6,360 nucleotides of DNA from Candidatus Iainarchaeum sp. (lineage in GTDB: Archaea; Iainarchaeota; Iainarchaeia; Iainarchaeales; DTGL01), in NCBI GenBank assembly GCA_017608995.1, contig JAFCEU010000043.1:1290-7649 (forward strand). Reading direction: 5' to 3'. Position 1 is the stretch's first letter, and every line of letters starts with the position of its first letter. A model generated the notes under the pieces. It ran no database searches and was not told the DNA's origin. It saw only the letters and a list, made by a program, of their open reading frames with translations. This document shows, one piece after another, positions 1 to 6,232 of this stretch. The position numbers and the translations under genes are program-made.

Positions 1-792
1 TTACCAAAGGAGTTTGCTACTGATGCAAAGGCATTCGATACCGCAAGCAGATCAGTTGTTTTTGAATGCAACAATTTAGCGCTGTGTTGTAATAAGGGCA
101 AATCATGCCCAAAGGTTATTGAATGGGATAATAGCTATAAGGGGCGCTACATTAAGGTGAAAGAATCAAAGCGCCTTAAGGTTTCAGCACGCTGCAGATT
201 TGAGAAGCTTTTCATATGCAAGGTTTATGTTGGCGAGGAACCAGCACAGCTCAGTTTGCAGGGCGTTTCCATTGAGCCAGAAAATGAAATCAACTTAGCG
301 CAAAGCAAATACGTTACTATAAGTTTCAAAGTGAAAAATACAGGGAAAAAGTCGATTATTGCTGTTGAGCCCATTGCAAAAATATATATAAAAGAAATAG
401 AGCAAGGCAGCGAGCAGACAAAGTGGATTTTTATTGAAGAGCAGCGATACAAAACATTTCCTCTAAGCGTAGATGAAGAGCATAGCGGCCAAATACAGGT
501 AAGGCTTAGGCAGGTAGGCAAGTATAAAATACACTTTCTTTTAAGAGAGCAAACAGATGAAACAAACTATCAAGAGTACGAGTTTGAAATAAAGGCCCAT
601 GGCTTGGCATCCCTTGAAGAATGTATCCCAAGCGAGCGCGTTGCAAGATGGTATGAAGAGGATAAATGTAGGTATTTTTTACAGTGTGATGCTTGCGATA
701 GTATTTCGCGATGCGCTCAACTGTGGGCGGCAAAAGCTATGTGCCAGAAGCTTGCGAAACGCCATGCGAAAACGACCTTTTTTTTATTATAG
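1..792 (+). CDS. 5'-partial Cys-rich, Ig-like protein; N-terminal part of the frameshifted tandem-VWA gene
   Basis: The frame is open from the first base, so the true start and any signal peptide lie upstream. The GTG at 157 is in frame but nothing marks it as a start. Visible residues 1-80 are Cys-rich, including a CC pair and a C-x4-CP pattern. Residues about 81-200 alternate polar and hydrophobic strands with a 'KVKNTGKKS' turn, typical of CARDB/Ig-like beta-sandwiches. Residues 223-242 hold a C-x2-C-x5-C-x3-W module that recurs before VWA domain 2 in the downstream frame. After that Trp (724-726) the frame turns abruptly basic (AKAMCQKLAKRHAKTT) and stops at 790-792, exactly where the -1 frame starts encoding a VWA domain. 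I infer that the real protein continues in that frame and that the last 22 or so residues here are spurious. Probable role: extracellular surface protein; Ig-fold assignment is by eye only. Confidence 0.75.
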   Translation, partial: LPKEFATDAKAFDTASRSVVFECNNLALCCNKGKSCPKVIEWDNSYKGRYIKVKESKRLKVSARCRFEKLFICKVYVGEEPAQLSLQGVSIEPENEINLAQSKYVTISFKVKNTGKKSIIAVEPIAKIYIKEIEQGSEQTKWIFIEEQRYKTFPLSVDEEHSGQIQVRLRQVGKYKIHFLLREQTDETNYQEYEFEIKAHGLASLEECIPSERVARWYEEDKCRYFLQCDACDSISRCAQLWAAKAMCQKLAKRHAKTTFFLL

Positions 793-2663
793 ACGCAACA
801 GAAAGCATGAATTATGAGATGGACCGCTCAGCTTTAATAGCTGAAAAAATAATCGAAGCATTGAATGAAAATAATTGCTTGCATGCGCAGGCAGCAAGCT
901 GCCCGAGAATTGGCCTTTATATCATCTCAGGACAGTCCTTATTAAGTGAGGAATTCACGCGATGCGAAGGCATCTTTCCAAGAGATTGCGAAGCGCACCT
1001 AGGCTTCATTCCACTAACAAATGATTATGAGAGGATAAGGCAAGTGCTAGTATCGCTTGAATCCAGAATTTTGCCTGTTACTCGCGATGCAGAGTCAGAG
1101 CCTTGGTTTGATGTTCTGAAATATGTTCTTCAAAACAATGATATTGGGTGGCGCGAGAATGCAAGAAAAACAGTTGTAATTCTCACCGATGCTAATGATA
1201 ATGGAAGCATTACTTCCTTGGATGAAGCATTGCAGATCGCAAGCGAAAATAAAGTAAGACTATATTTCATTCTTCCAAATAAAGAAGGCGTGAAGCAGTG
1301 GGTTGTTTTTCCATCACAGGAAACAACAATATTAAAATCAGAAGAAAACCTACGCGATGAAGGAGTAATAGCCAGTTTCCTTGAGAAAGTAAAAGGGCAA
1401 GAGTTAATTTACTATAATTTTTGTCAGTTGGAATGCTTCTTCAGGAAGATTGTTGAGAAAGAGATTCAGAGAGAATGTAAGGATAATACAACAGCAGAGT
1501 GCAAGCCACAATGCGCACTTAAGGAACCAGAAGAGCAAGACTACATAACCGGATGTACCTCTTGTCTATATCCATCAGCAGAAGAGATGCCAAAGACATG
1601 TGAAACTGCAATGCAGGAACCCGTTTTCTTAGGCGAGCATGAATGCTATACATTGCTTACCTGCAACAATTGTGCTAGTGTTGAGGAATGTAAGCAACTT
1701 TGGGAGGAACGCTTGGATAGGTCGCTAACTGTTTCAGAGTATGCGCAAGACGCTGAAACAATAACGTTAACCGTTCGGGGCAGCATTGAGGAAGAATCCT
1801 GCAGCAATGAATGCCCAGATGATTGTTACTGCAAAGCAAATGTTGTTTATGAACTCGAGGATTCATCAAAACCAATTGACTTATTCATAATCCTAGATGC
1901 AAGCTTTAGTATGCTAAGCGAAATAGAAGCGGTTAAGCAAACTCTGCAGGAGCTTTGGGATCAGCTCAAGCGCGAGAATTGCATGCTTGCGAATGGCGAA
2001 CCTTGTGTAAGAATAAGTATTTATGTAATGGAAGGCACAAGCAGCTCTTTACAGGAAATTTCAAATGTTTTTACAAATCTGGGCGATTTCCATGATAAAG
2101 GCGATAGAGATATAGGCCTAGCGCCATTTTCAAATGCAAATACTGAGCTTACTGCGCTAATAAATGCCATTGGAAAGATAGAATCCACCGGCGGTATAGA
2201 GCCCTGGGGAAATATAATAATTGATGCGTTAAGAAGCAGCAAGGTTGGTTGGCGCTCAGATTCGCAAAAAGTAATATTAGTGATAACAGATGTTGGCTTG
2301 AGAGCAAATTCTTCCATAACTCACCAAGAAATTGCCCAAGCTTTACGCTCCGCAAACGCTGAGCTTTATGGGATAGTGTGCGATAGTTCAGGCGAGATTT
2401 CTGTCTGCGAAACACCAACAGATAATATCGTCTTAGATTTTGAAAAGATTCGTTCTTATGGAATCAATGGGAACACATATAAGTATTTGAAAAGCGTAGA
2501 TATAACTAAGACAAAACAGAGAATTTCAGAAGCATTGTTCAACGCAGTTTATGATTCCATCAGTAGAATAAAAAGCATAGATAAGCCGCTTTGCTCTGCA
2601 GATGATCCGCGCTGCGAAACCTGCATAGGAAAACAGTGTGCTAAGCGTTGCATCATTCAGTAA
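711..2663 (+). CDS. Tandem integrin-beta-like VWA domain protein, Cys-rich, likely secreted (C-terminal part of frameshifted gene)
   Basis: The ORF from the ATG at 711 has 650 residues. VWA domain 1 (about 21-250) has MIDAS loop D28-A-T30-E-S32, E130, and T159-D160. VWA domain 2 (about 388-620) has the canonical D396-A-S398-F-S400, E497, and T526-D527. Each has a GWR motif (IGWR 145-148, VGWR 512-515) 15 residues after the Glu, as in integrin beta-I domains. Both share an internal Cys pair (C56/C64 and C424/C432), pointing to an internal duplication. The linker (about 250-387) is Cys-rich and holds C318-x2-C-x5-C-x3-W331, matching the module at 685-726. The tail (628-647) has five Cys and no membrane anchor. 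The ATG at 711 lacks a Shine-Dalgarno and a signal peptide although the protein looks disulfide-rich, so it is probably a continuation of the upstream frame. Likely role: metal-dependent surface adhesion or protein binding (family inference). Partner unknown. Confidence 0.85.
   Translation: MRSTVGGKSYVPEACETPCENDLFFIIDATESMNYEMDRSALIAEKIIEALNENNCLHAQAASCPRIGLYIISGQSLLSEEFTRCEGIFPRDCEAHLGFIPLTNDYERIRQVLVSLESRILPVTRDAESEPWFDVLKYVLQNNDIGWRENARKTVVILTDANDNGSITSLDEALQIASENKVRLYFILPNKEGVKQWVVFPSQETTILKSEENLRDEGVIASFLEKVKGQELIYYNFCQLECFFRKIVEKEIQRECKDNTTAECKPQCALKEPEEQDYITGCTSCLYPSAEEMPKTCETAMQEPVFLGEHECYTLLTCNNCASVEECKQLWEERLDRSLTVSEYAQDAETITLTVRGSIEEESCSNECPDDCYCKANVVYELEDSSKPIDLFIILDASFSMLSEIEAVKQTLQELWDQLKRENCMLANGEPCVRISIYVMEGTSSSLQEISNVFTNLGDFHDKGDRDIGLAPFSNANTELTALINAIGKIESTGGIEPWGNIIIDALRSSKVGWRSDSQKVILVITDVGLRANSSITHQEIAQALRSANAELYGIVCDSSGEISVCETPTDNIVLDFEKIRSYGINGNTYKYLKSVDITKTKQRISEALFNAVYDSISRIKSIDKPLCSADDPRCETCIGKQCAKRCIIQ
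724..745 (+). other. Probable -1 frame change joining the two halves of the VWA gene
   Basis: Up to TGG 724-726, frame 1 encodes a CxxC module repeated later in the gene. From about 729 the frame of the 711 ORF encodes GGKSYVPEAC and runs into the first VWA strand. One extra base in GGG (725-727) or AAAA (732-735) would fuse the frames, giving LWGGKSYVPEAC or LWAAKSYVPEAC. Frame 3 has a TAG at 699-701 and frame 1 stops at 790, so the switch must lie between them. The cause may be a sequencing or assembly indel, a real mutation, or ribosomal slippage on the AAA Lys codon at 733-735, where re-pairing one base back is perfect. Confidence 0.7.
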
Positions 2664-2664
2664 T

Positions 2665-3138
2665 TCACTTGTAGAATTCTAAAAATTTCTCTAATGCCTG
2701 CTTTACTTGGTTGCTCCACTCTTCAACTTCTTTCTTAATATAATAATCCGCACTTGCTACCAAATCTTCTCTTTCGGCGTTCGGTGCCGGGTTTATATAG
2801 TAGCAAGCGTTTCGCCTTGCAATAACTCCCAGTTCAATCAGTTTATTTAAGTGATACCTTACAAGGCGTTCGGAAATATTTATGTGCTTTTCATTTTCTA
2901 GGTACTTTTTAATCTCCGCAGATGAAGGGTTTACTTTTCTCTTAAAGAGAAAATAAAACAGAGCATCGAGTATTTCGAGCAGAGTAGTTCTGCTTTCTTT
3001 CTCACTCATCAATCCAAAGCTTAACGCAAGCCATCTGAGCAAAGAGCGCTTCGTTAGTAATACGCTTGGCGGCAAATCAAGCTTTCTTAAAACAATTGTT
3101 TTTCTAATTAATCCTGCTTCTGGGAACTCCATTCTCAT
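2665..3138 (-). CDS. Winged helix-turn-helix DNA-binding protein (archaeal-type transcriptional regulator)
   Basis: A 157-residue protein from the ATG at 3138; a GTG one codon upstream (3141) is also possible. Residues about 51-116 form a winged helix: helix 1 'LLEILDALFYFLF', helix 2 'SSAEIKKYLEN', recognition helix 'SERLVRYHLNKLIELG', then a beta wing 'VIARRNACYYINP'. The 'RLVRYHLNKLIELGVI' pattern is typical of ArsR/MarR-like and other archaeal wHTH regulators. The N-terminus (about 27-45, 'VLLTKRSLLRWLALSFGLM') is a conserved-looking helical extension; the C-terminus (130-157) is a charged, probably amphipathic helix that could dimerise. No ligand domain or metal-binding cluster is seen. 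It is convergent with the VWA gene (stop codons 1 nt apart) and divergent from the metallopeptidase operon, so that operon and its own promoter are the natural regulatory targets (inference). DNA binding is well supported; target and signal are unknown. Confidence 0.8.
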   Translation of the reverse strand: MRMEFPEAGLIRKTIVLRKLDLPPSVLLTKRSLLRWLALSFGLMSEKESRTTLLEILDALFYFLFKRKVNPSSAEIKKYLENEKHINISERLVRYHLNKLIELGVIARRNACYYINPAPNAEREDLVASADYYIKKEVEEWSNQVKQALEKFLEFYK

Positions 3139-3162
3139 CACTCAAAAAATATTTTTCCGAAA

Positions 3163-3177
3163 GAAATAGATTATTTC
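3163..3177. promoter_or_regulatory. Small palindrome GAAATA-GAT-TATTTC, candidate operator of the wHTH protein
   Basis: Two perfect 6-bp arms (3163-3168 and 3172-3177) flank a 3-bp centre. The site lies 25-39 bp upstream of the regulator's start codon, where an archaeal TATA/BRE element would be expected. A dimeric winged-helix protein commonly binds such a dyad, so autorepression is plausible. In AT-rich DNA a 6-bp dyad can arise by chance. Confidence 0.35.
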
Positions 3178-3261
3178 CATTTTTATTACTTTCCCTTTGA
3201 ATAACTAAACACCCAACCAAATAAAATTATGTTTTTAATACAAAGCCTACATCTTTCTATT

Positions 3262-3267
3262 AGGTGA
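3262..3267 (+). promoter_or_regulatory. Shine-Dalgarno AGGTGA that decides the start at 3273
   Basis: AGGTGA is a 6-base match to the archaeal GGAGGTGAT consensus, 5 nt before the ATG at 3273. The alternative GTG start at 3264 lies inside this motif, so the ATG is the better start. Confidence 0.7.
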
Positions 3268-3272
3268 ATGGC

Positions 3273-3632
3273 ATGCCAGTAGTGATAGATTATAGATTTA
3301 GCCCACTTCGTATGGTTCTACATAAACGCGATAAAGTGAATTTTGACCTACTCATAAGAAATACAGACCCTGAAACAAAAAACCTTACTGTTAGGATAAT
3401 GTTACCTGCAGAATTGGCATTCAGCAAGGGCGGCTTTAAAACAGCAGAACTTGTGAGAATTAAAGGTATAAAGCCTAACGAGGAAAAGATTCTTTACTTT
3501 GAACTACATCCAAAGCCGAGTACAAGCCCGGGAGAAAAAGAAATAAATATCAGGGTGCAGGAGCACTTAGACAATTATCAGTATGCAAATAAACAGTATG
3601 ACAAAACAATAACGCTTATCGTTGAGGAGTGA
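3273..3632 (+). CDS. Small Cys-free Ig-like beta-sandwich protein, unrecognised
   Basis: A 119-residue protein from the ATG at 3273, chosen because AGGTGA sits 5 nt upstream; an in-frame GTG at 3264 overlaps that ribosome site. The sequence alternates beta strands ('KVNFDLLIRNT', 'NLTVRIMLP', 'EKILYFELHP', 'EKEINIRVQEH', 'KTITLIVEE') with 'RNTDPETKNLTV' as a typical Ig/CARDB strand-turn-strand. That is the usual signature of archaeal domains of about 100 residues that resemble the N-terminal domains of secreted proteins. Here, however, there is no signal peptide, no TM segment and not a single cysteine, unlike every other gene on this strand in the window, so a cytoplasmic location is likely. 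It is the first gene of a three-gene operon; its stop codon (3630-3632) overlaps the Shine-Dalgarno of the next gene. I do not recognise a function; a scaffold or chaperone-like partner for the exported neighbours would be speculation. Confidence 0.8.
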   Translation: MPVVIDYRFSPLRMVLHKRDKVNFDLLIRNTDPETKNLTVRIMLPAELAFSKGGFKTAELVRIKGIKPNEEKILYFELHPKPSTSPGEKEINIRVQEHLDNYQYANKQYDKTITLIVEE

Positions 3633-3633
3633 T
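3624..3633 (+). promoter_or_regulatory. Ribosome-binding site of the metallopeptidase gene overlapping the preceding stop
   Basis: GAGGAGTGAT resembles GGAGGTGAT with one G missing. It spans the last codons and the TGA of the upstream gene and lies 6 nt before the GTG at 3640 (3 nt before a TTG at 3637). It argues for GTG 3640 over the TTG at 3622, which has no such site, and suggests translational coupling. Confidence 0.5.
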
Positions 3634-3639
3634 TTTTTG

Positions 3640-5529
3640 GTGAGAAAGCAGGCCTCCTTAGTCCTTATACTCATTATTTTCCTTTCAATTTATTCCAACG
3701 CATTTTGTTTGAAATCGAGCGAGTTAGCACAGCGCGATTATTTGCTTTTAAAATCGTTTGAGTCTCAACTTGTTGATAAGCAGCCACAAGTAGAAAATAG
3801 TTTCAATTCTGTGCGTTCGGGAGTTATAGCGGAGATAGAGCTAAACTCAGGAAATGTTGTCTCTTGGAGATTTTTTGATTCCGTGCCTGTGCTCATAGAG
3901 CTAAGCTCTCGGCAACTTTCCAGCGCTAGATTATATTATTCTTTAATAGATTCGCAAGGCGTTGTGCTAAGCGGAGTTGATAGCGTCTTTACTTGGGTTG
4001 GTGGAAACCAAGCAGTTGTAGATAGCCTTCAGAGTACAGTCATAGAGCCTTGTAGGAACACTCAATTGACAAATTCCGCTTTTTTAGATCTAAGTTCATT
4101 TAGCAGACAAAAGGTAGCTACTTATGCATTTGTTCCGAAGGGAACACAATTGCAAATACATTGTTACACCAACAATGCTTCCCTTCTTTTACATTATTTT
4201 AGTGGTGATACCAAAGAGATTCTATTGTCAAGCAGCGCAGGCACTGAAAGCGCTGTTCTGGGCGCCTTTGGTTTAGAAAGGGATCAGCCGCTAAGCATCT
4301 CAGATATTATTGAGCTTATAAAAGAGCGCAAGGTTTGTGTTGAAAAAACCGTTAACAAAATAAGACTGTGGTGGAATCCCGAAAGGATCTTCACTACATG
4401 GCACCCGGAAGAAAAGCCTCAACAGGAAACGCAGGCGCCAATAGAAACGGATTCTGATAGCGATGGCGTGCCTGATACTTCGGATAACTGCCCTATGCAA
4501 CAAGAAACATTCAATGGTTACAATGATAGCGATGGTTGTCCAGATACACTGCCGGAGCAACCAAGCACACAAACACAGCCTGACTATACACAAATAGAAA
4601 TAAGCAATTCACTAGCGCAATACAATTTTGTATTTTTGCCTCTGCAGTGGGATCATTCGCTTGATTCTGTTTCCGGCACTTACGAAGAATATACAGATAA
4701 ACTAATGAACTTCTTCCTACAAAAAACCGGATTACAGGGATGCGATAAAATAGCAAAAATCGTGCTAAGTGAAGAAGAGGTACGCGACTGTGGTTTTGAG
4801 ACAATAAATTTGAGTTGCTTTGATACTTCGCGAGCACCAACTTTAATATTAGAATGCATACGTAGGAAGAGAGGCATCAATATAAATTCAACAAATAATA
4901 TTGCAATAGCGCTCACTAATTTTCCCGATTTAAGAAAGAAAGCAGGCGCTTCTTGCAAACCAGTAGCGGCCACTACTACAATCTTTGGACAGCCAATAGT
5001 TATAATAGCAAACAACAAAACTACATTTGTTTTAGCTCACGAATTGGGCCATAGGCTATTTTACCTTTGCGATCAATACGACCTTAGCGAATATGTCACC
5101 CAAGACGCTATGCTAAAGCAAGCCCACATGCCAAGCTTCGCCCCTGGCTGCCAAAATAAGTACCCGGGCCCATATTCAATAGTTGCTGGTATACCACATG
5201 CAGTAAAAAGGTATGGTGTTATATATGCTGGCGGTAGTAGACTTATAATAACAACCCCGCAGGGCTTTACTCTTGACAGCTGCCCTGCTTATCCAAAATG
5301 CTCTTATGAAGTTGGAGACTTCATAACCTGCTGTCCAAATATGGATAAAGCTACCAGCTATGCGGATTGCACCGGCAGGTTTGTTCCTATGAGAACAGCG
5401 AGTGCTTCTGCAGTTCGAGGCGTTAGCATAATGGGTCCAGCTTTCGAAAGCCGTGGTAGAATTGCTAATATCCCACGTGACTTTGATTGCTTCGAAAAAG
5501 AAGCAATAGCTAGAATTATGAGGTGCTGA
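3640..5529 (+). CDS. Secreted zinc metallopeptidase (M64-like) with TSP3-type calcium-binding repeats
   Basis: A 629-residue protein from the GTG at 3640; starts at TTG 3637 or 3622 are possible. The N-terminus (VRKQ then a hydrophobic run to about 21) is a signal peptide; no lipobox or C-terminal anchor is seen. Residues about 30-245 are a beta-rich domain I do not recognise. Residues 271-302 are a TSP3-like Asp-rich repeat (D271-S-D-S-D275-G..D279..D-N-C-P, then NG-YNDSDGCPD), which in thrombospondin and OmpA-type proteins binds calcium. Residues about 325-629 are the peptidase: 'YNFVFLPLQW', then H467-E468-L-G-H471 followed by L-C-D478-Q-Y, in the spacing HExGH-x6-D-(E/Q)-Y of M64 (IgA-peptidase-like) enzymes, and a later 'SIMG' (596-599) that may act as a Met-turn. 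Glu468 would be the catalytic base; the third zinc ligand is not clear. About ten Cys in the peptidase part imply disulfides. Activity and substrate are inferred, not shown. Confidence 0.85.
   Translation: MRKQASLVLILIIFLSIYSNAFCLKSSELAQRDYLLLKSFESQLVDKQPQVENSFNSVRSGVIAEIELNSGNVVSWRFFDSVPVLIELSSRQLSSARLYYSLIDSQGVVLSGVDSVFTWVGGNQAVVDSLQSTVIEPCRNTQLTNSAFLDLSSFSRQKVATYAFVPKGTQLQIHCYTNNASLLLHYFSGDTKEILLSSSAGTESAVLGAFGLERDQPLSISDIIELIKERKVCVEKTVNKIRLWWNPERIFTTWHPEEKPQQETQAPIETDSDSDGVPDTSDNCPMQQETFNGYNDSDGCPDTLPEQPSTQTQPDYTQIEISNSLAQYNFVFLPLQWDHSLDSVSGTYEEYTDKLMNFFLQKTGLQGCDKIAKIVLSEEEVRDCGFETINLSCFDTSRAPTLILECIRRKRGININSTNNIAIALTNFPDLRKKAGASCKPVAATTTIFGQPIVIIANNKTTFVLAHELGHRLFYLCDQYDLSEYVTQDAMLKQAHMPSFAPGCQNKYPGPYSIVAGIPHAVKRYGVIYAGGSRLIITTPQGFTLDSCPAYPKCSYEVGDFITCCPNMDKATSYADCTGRFVPMRTASASAVRGVSIMGPAFESRGRIANIPRDFDCFEKEAIARIMRC
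4450..4545 (+). repeat. TSP3-like Asp-rich repeat unit within the metallopeptidase gene
   Basis: This encodes the pattern D-x-D-x-DG-x2-D-x2-D-x-CP, then NG-x2-D-x-DG-CPD, the hallmark of thrombospondin type-3 calcium-binding repeats. A low-complexity Pro/Gln/Thr linker follows it. The segment separates the N-terminal beta domain from the peptidase and may act as a calcium-rigidified stalk. Confidence 0.8.
5521..5525 (+). promoter_or_regulatory. Shine-Dalgarno AGGTG of the last operon gene, inside the preceding gene
   Basis: AGGTG lies in the final codons of the metallopeptidase gene, 8 nt before the ATG at 5534. Only 4 nt separate that gene's stop from this ATG, consistent with a single transcript and coupled translation. 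Confidence 0.65.
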
Positions 5530-5533
5530 AATA

Positions 5534-6232
5534 ATGCTGAAAAAAATGTTAGTGTTTTTCGCAAGCATCATGCTTATTCAATTCTGTTTTGCCCAGCAAC
5601 TTATGCCAGTGATGATGGTTTCAATAAAAGCTAACGAGGGAAAAATAAGTATAAGCGACGCTCGCGTAGTGGTGGATCATTTAAGCTCACCTGAAGAAGC
5701 AGGGAAGCATGCAATCAAGCTTAAAGACTCTACTGGCAGAACACTCTATCAGCTAAAAGTTTATATGCACGGCATCGGCTTTCCACCTTATGGCATGCAG
5801 ATGACTGAAGAAGAGCGAAAAGCCTTCTATGAATCTCTTGCAAAGAATTTCGAAAAAACTGTTTATTTACCGTATCTGAAAAACGCCTTATACATAACAT
5901 TGGAAGATCCCAACGGCGAAGTAGCAAGATTTGATTTAGGGAAGCTCTGCAATAATAACGGTGCTTGCGAAGAAAGCGAGAATTATTTAAGCTGCGCTAG
6001 CGATTGCCCGCTGAATGAAAAAGACAATTACTGCCTACCGTTAAAGGATGCTATATGCGATCCAGATTGTAGTAAAGGAATAGATCCTGATTGTGCTACT
6101 AAAAGGGAGAAAGAAGAGGAAGGCTTCGATATATACTCCTTTATTGCTTCCAATTATTTGTTTTTGGCTATCGCACTGATTATTACTGTAATAGTTGCTT
6201 ACAGATTAATTCTGCTTAGAAAGGAGAAATAA
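5534..6232 (+). CDS. Membrane-anchored Cys-rich surface protein (signal peptide, double Cys stalk, C-terminal TM)
   Basis: A 232-residue protein. Residues 1-20 are a signal peptide (MLKK, hydrophobic core, cleavage likely after CFA before QQ). Residues 25-135 form an unrecognised extracellular domain, beta-rich at both ends around a helical middle ('MTEEERKAFYESLAKNF'). Then come two four-Cys modules: C139-x5-C145-x8-C154-x3-C158, of the 'CGNGxCExGExxxxCPxDC' type common in archaeal surface proteins, and C167-x7-C175-x3-C179-x7-C187 ('ICDPDC...DPDC'). A charged linker leads to one TM helix (about 203-224) and a short basic tail (RLILLRKEK), giving an N-out, C-in topology. It is the third gene of the operon, 4 nt after the metallopeptidase. 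It could anchor or bind the secreted peptidase or process its product, but that rests only on adjacency. Confidence 0.85.
   Translation: MLKKMLVFFASIMLIQFCFAQQLMPVMMVSIKANEGKISISDARVVVDHLSSPEEAGKHAIKLKDSTGRTLYQLKVYMHGIGFPPYGMQMTEEERKAFYESLAKNFEKTVYLPYLKNALYITLEDPNGEVARFDLGKLCNNNGACEESENYLSCASDCPLNEKDNYCLPLKDAICDPDCSKGIDPDCATKREKEEEGFDIYSFIASNYLFLAIALIITVIVAYRLILLRKEK

Larger units (their letters stand above)
3139..3272. promoter_or_regulatory. Divergent intergenic promoter region between regulator and peptidase operon
   Basis: This AT-rich spacer of about 134 bp must hold promoters for both directions. Toward the operon, 3221-3230 (ATAAAATTAT) or 3232-3240 (TTTTTAATA) could be the TATA element; the first would leave a leader of about 20 nt that includes the Shine-Dalgarno. 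Toward the regulator, the region 25-40 nt upstream of its start (3163-3177) would be the TATA/BRE zone of a leaderless or short-leader transcript. The A5-TA-T5 palindrome at 3145-3156 is too close to the start to be a TATA box. Specific box assignments are weak. Confidence 0.45.

Noticed and set aside
157..159. GTG at 157 as the true start of the first gene
   Set aside because: The frame is open to base 1 with Cys-rich, coding-like sequence, and no ribosome site precedes 157; the gene is cut by the window edge.
599..817. 72-codon plus-strand frame across the frame-change region
   Set aside because: It is in the third frame, has no recognisable motif, and is not needed to join the two halves of the VWA gene.
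828..844. Stem-loop TCAGCT-TTAAT-AGCTGA as a frameshift-stimulating structure
   Set aside because: It has only 6 base pairs and lies about 42 nt after the slippery heptamer, far beyond the usual 5-9 nt spacer.
3697..3711. Possible lipoprotein cleavage site at the Cys after the metallopeptidase signal peptide (NAFC)
   Set aside because: The residues before the Cys do not fit a lipobox (L-A/S-G/A-C), so a soluble secreted protein is more likely.
5176..5571. 131-codon minus-strand open frame opposite the peptidase C-terminus, and similar antisense frames at 4680-5018, 4511-4840, 4300-4593
   Set aside because: They lie fully opposite a well-supported coding gene with clear motifs, and their translations show no domain or ribosome-site signal; they are shadows.
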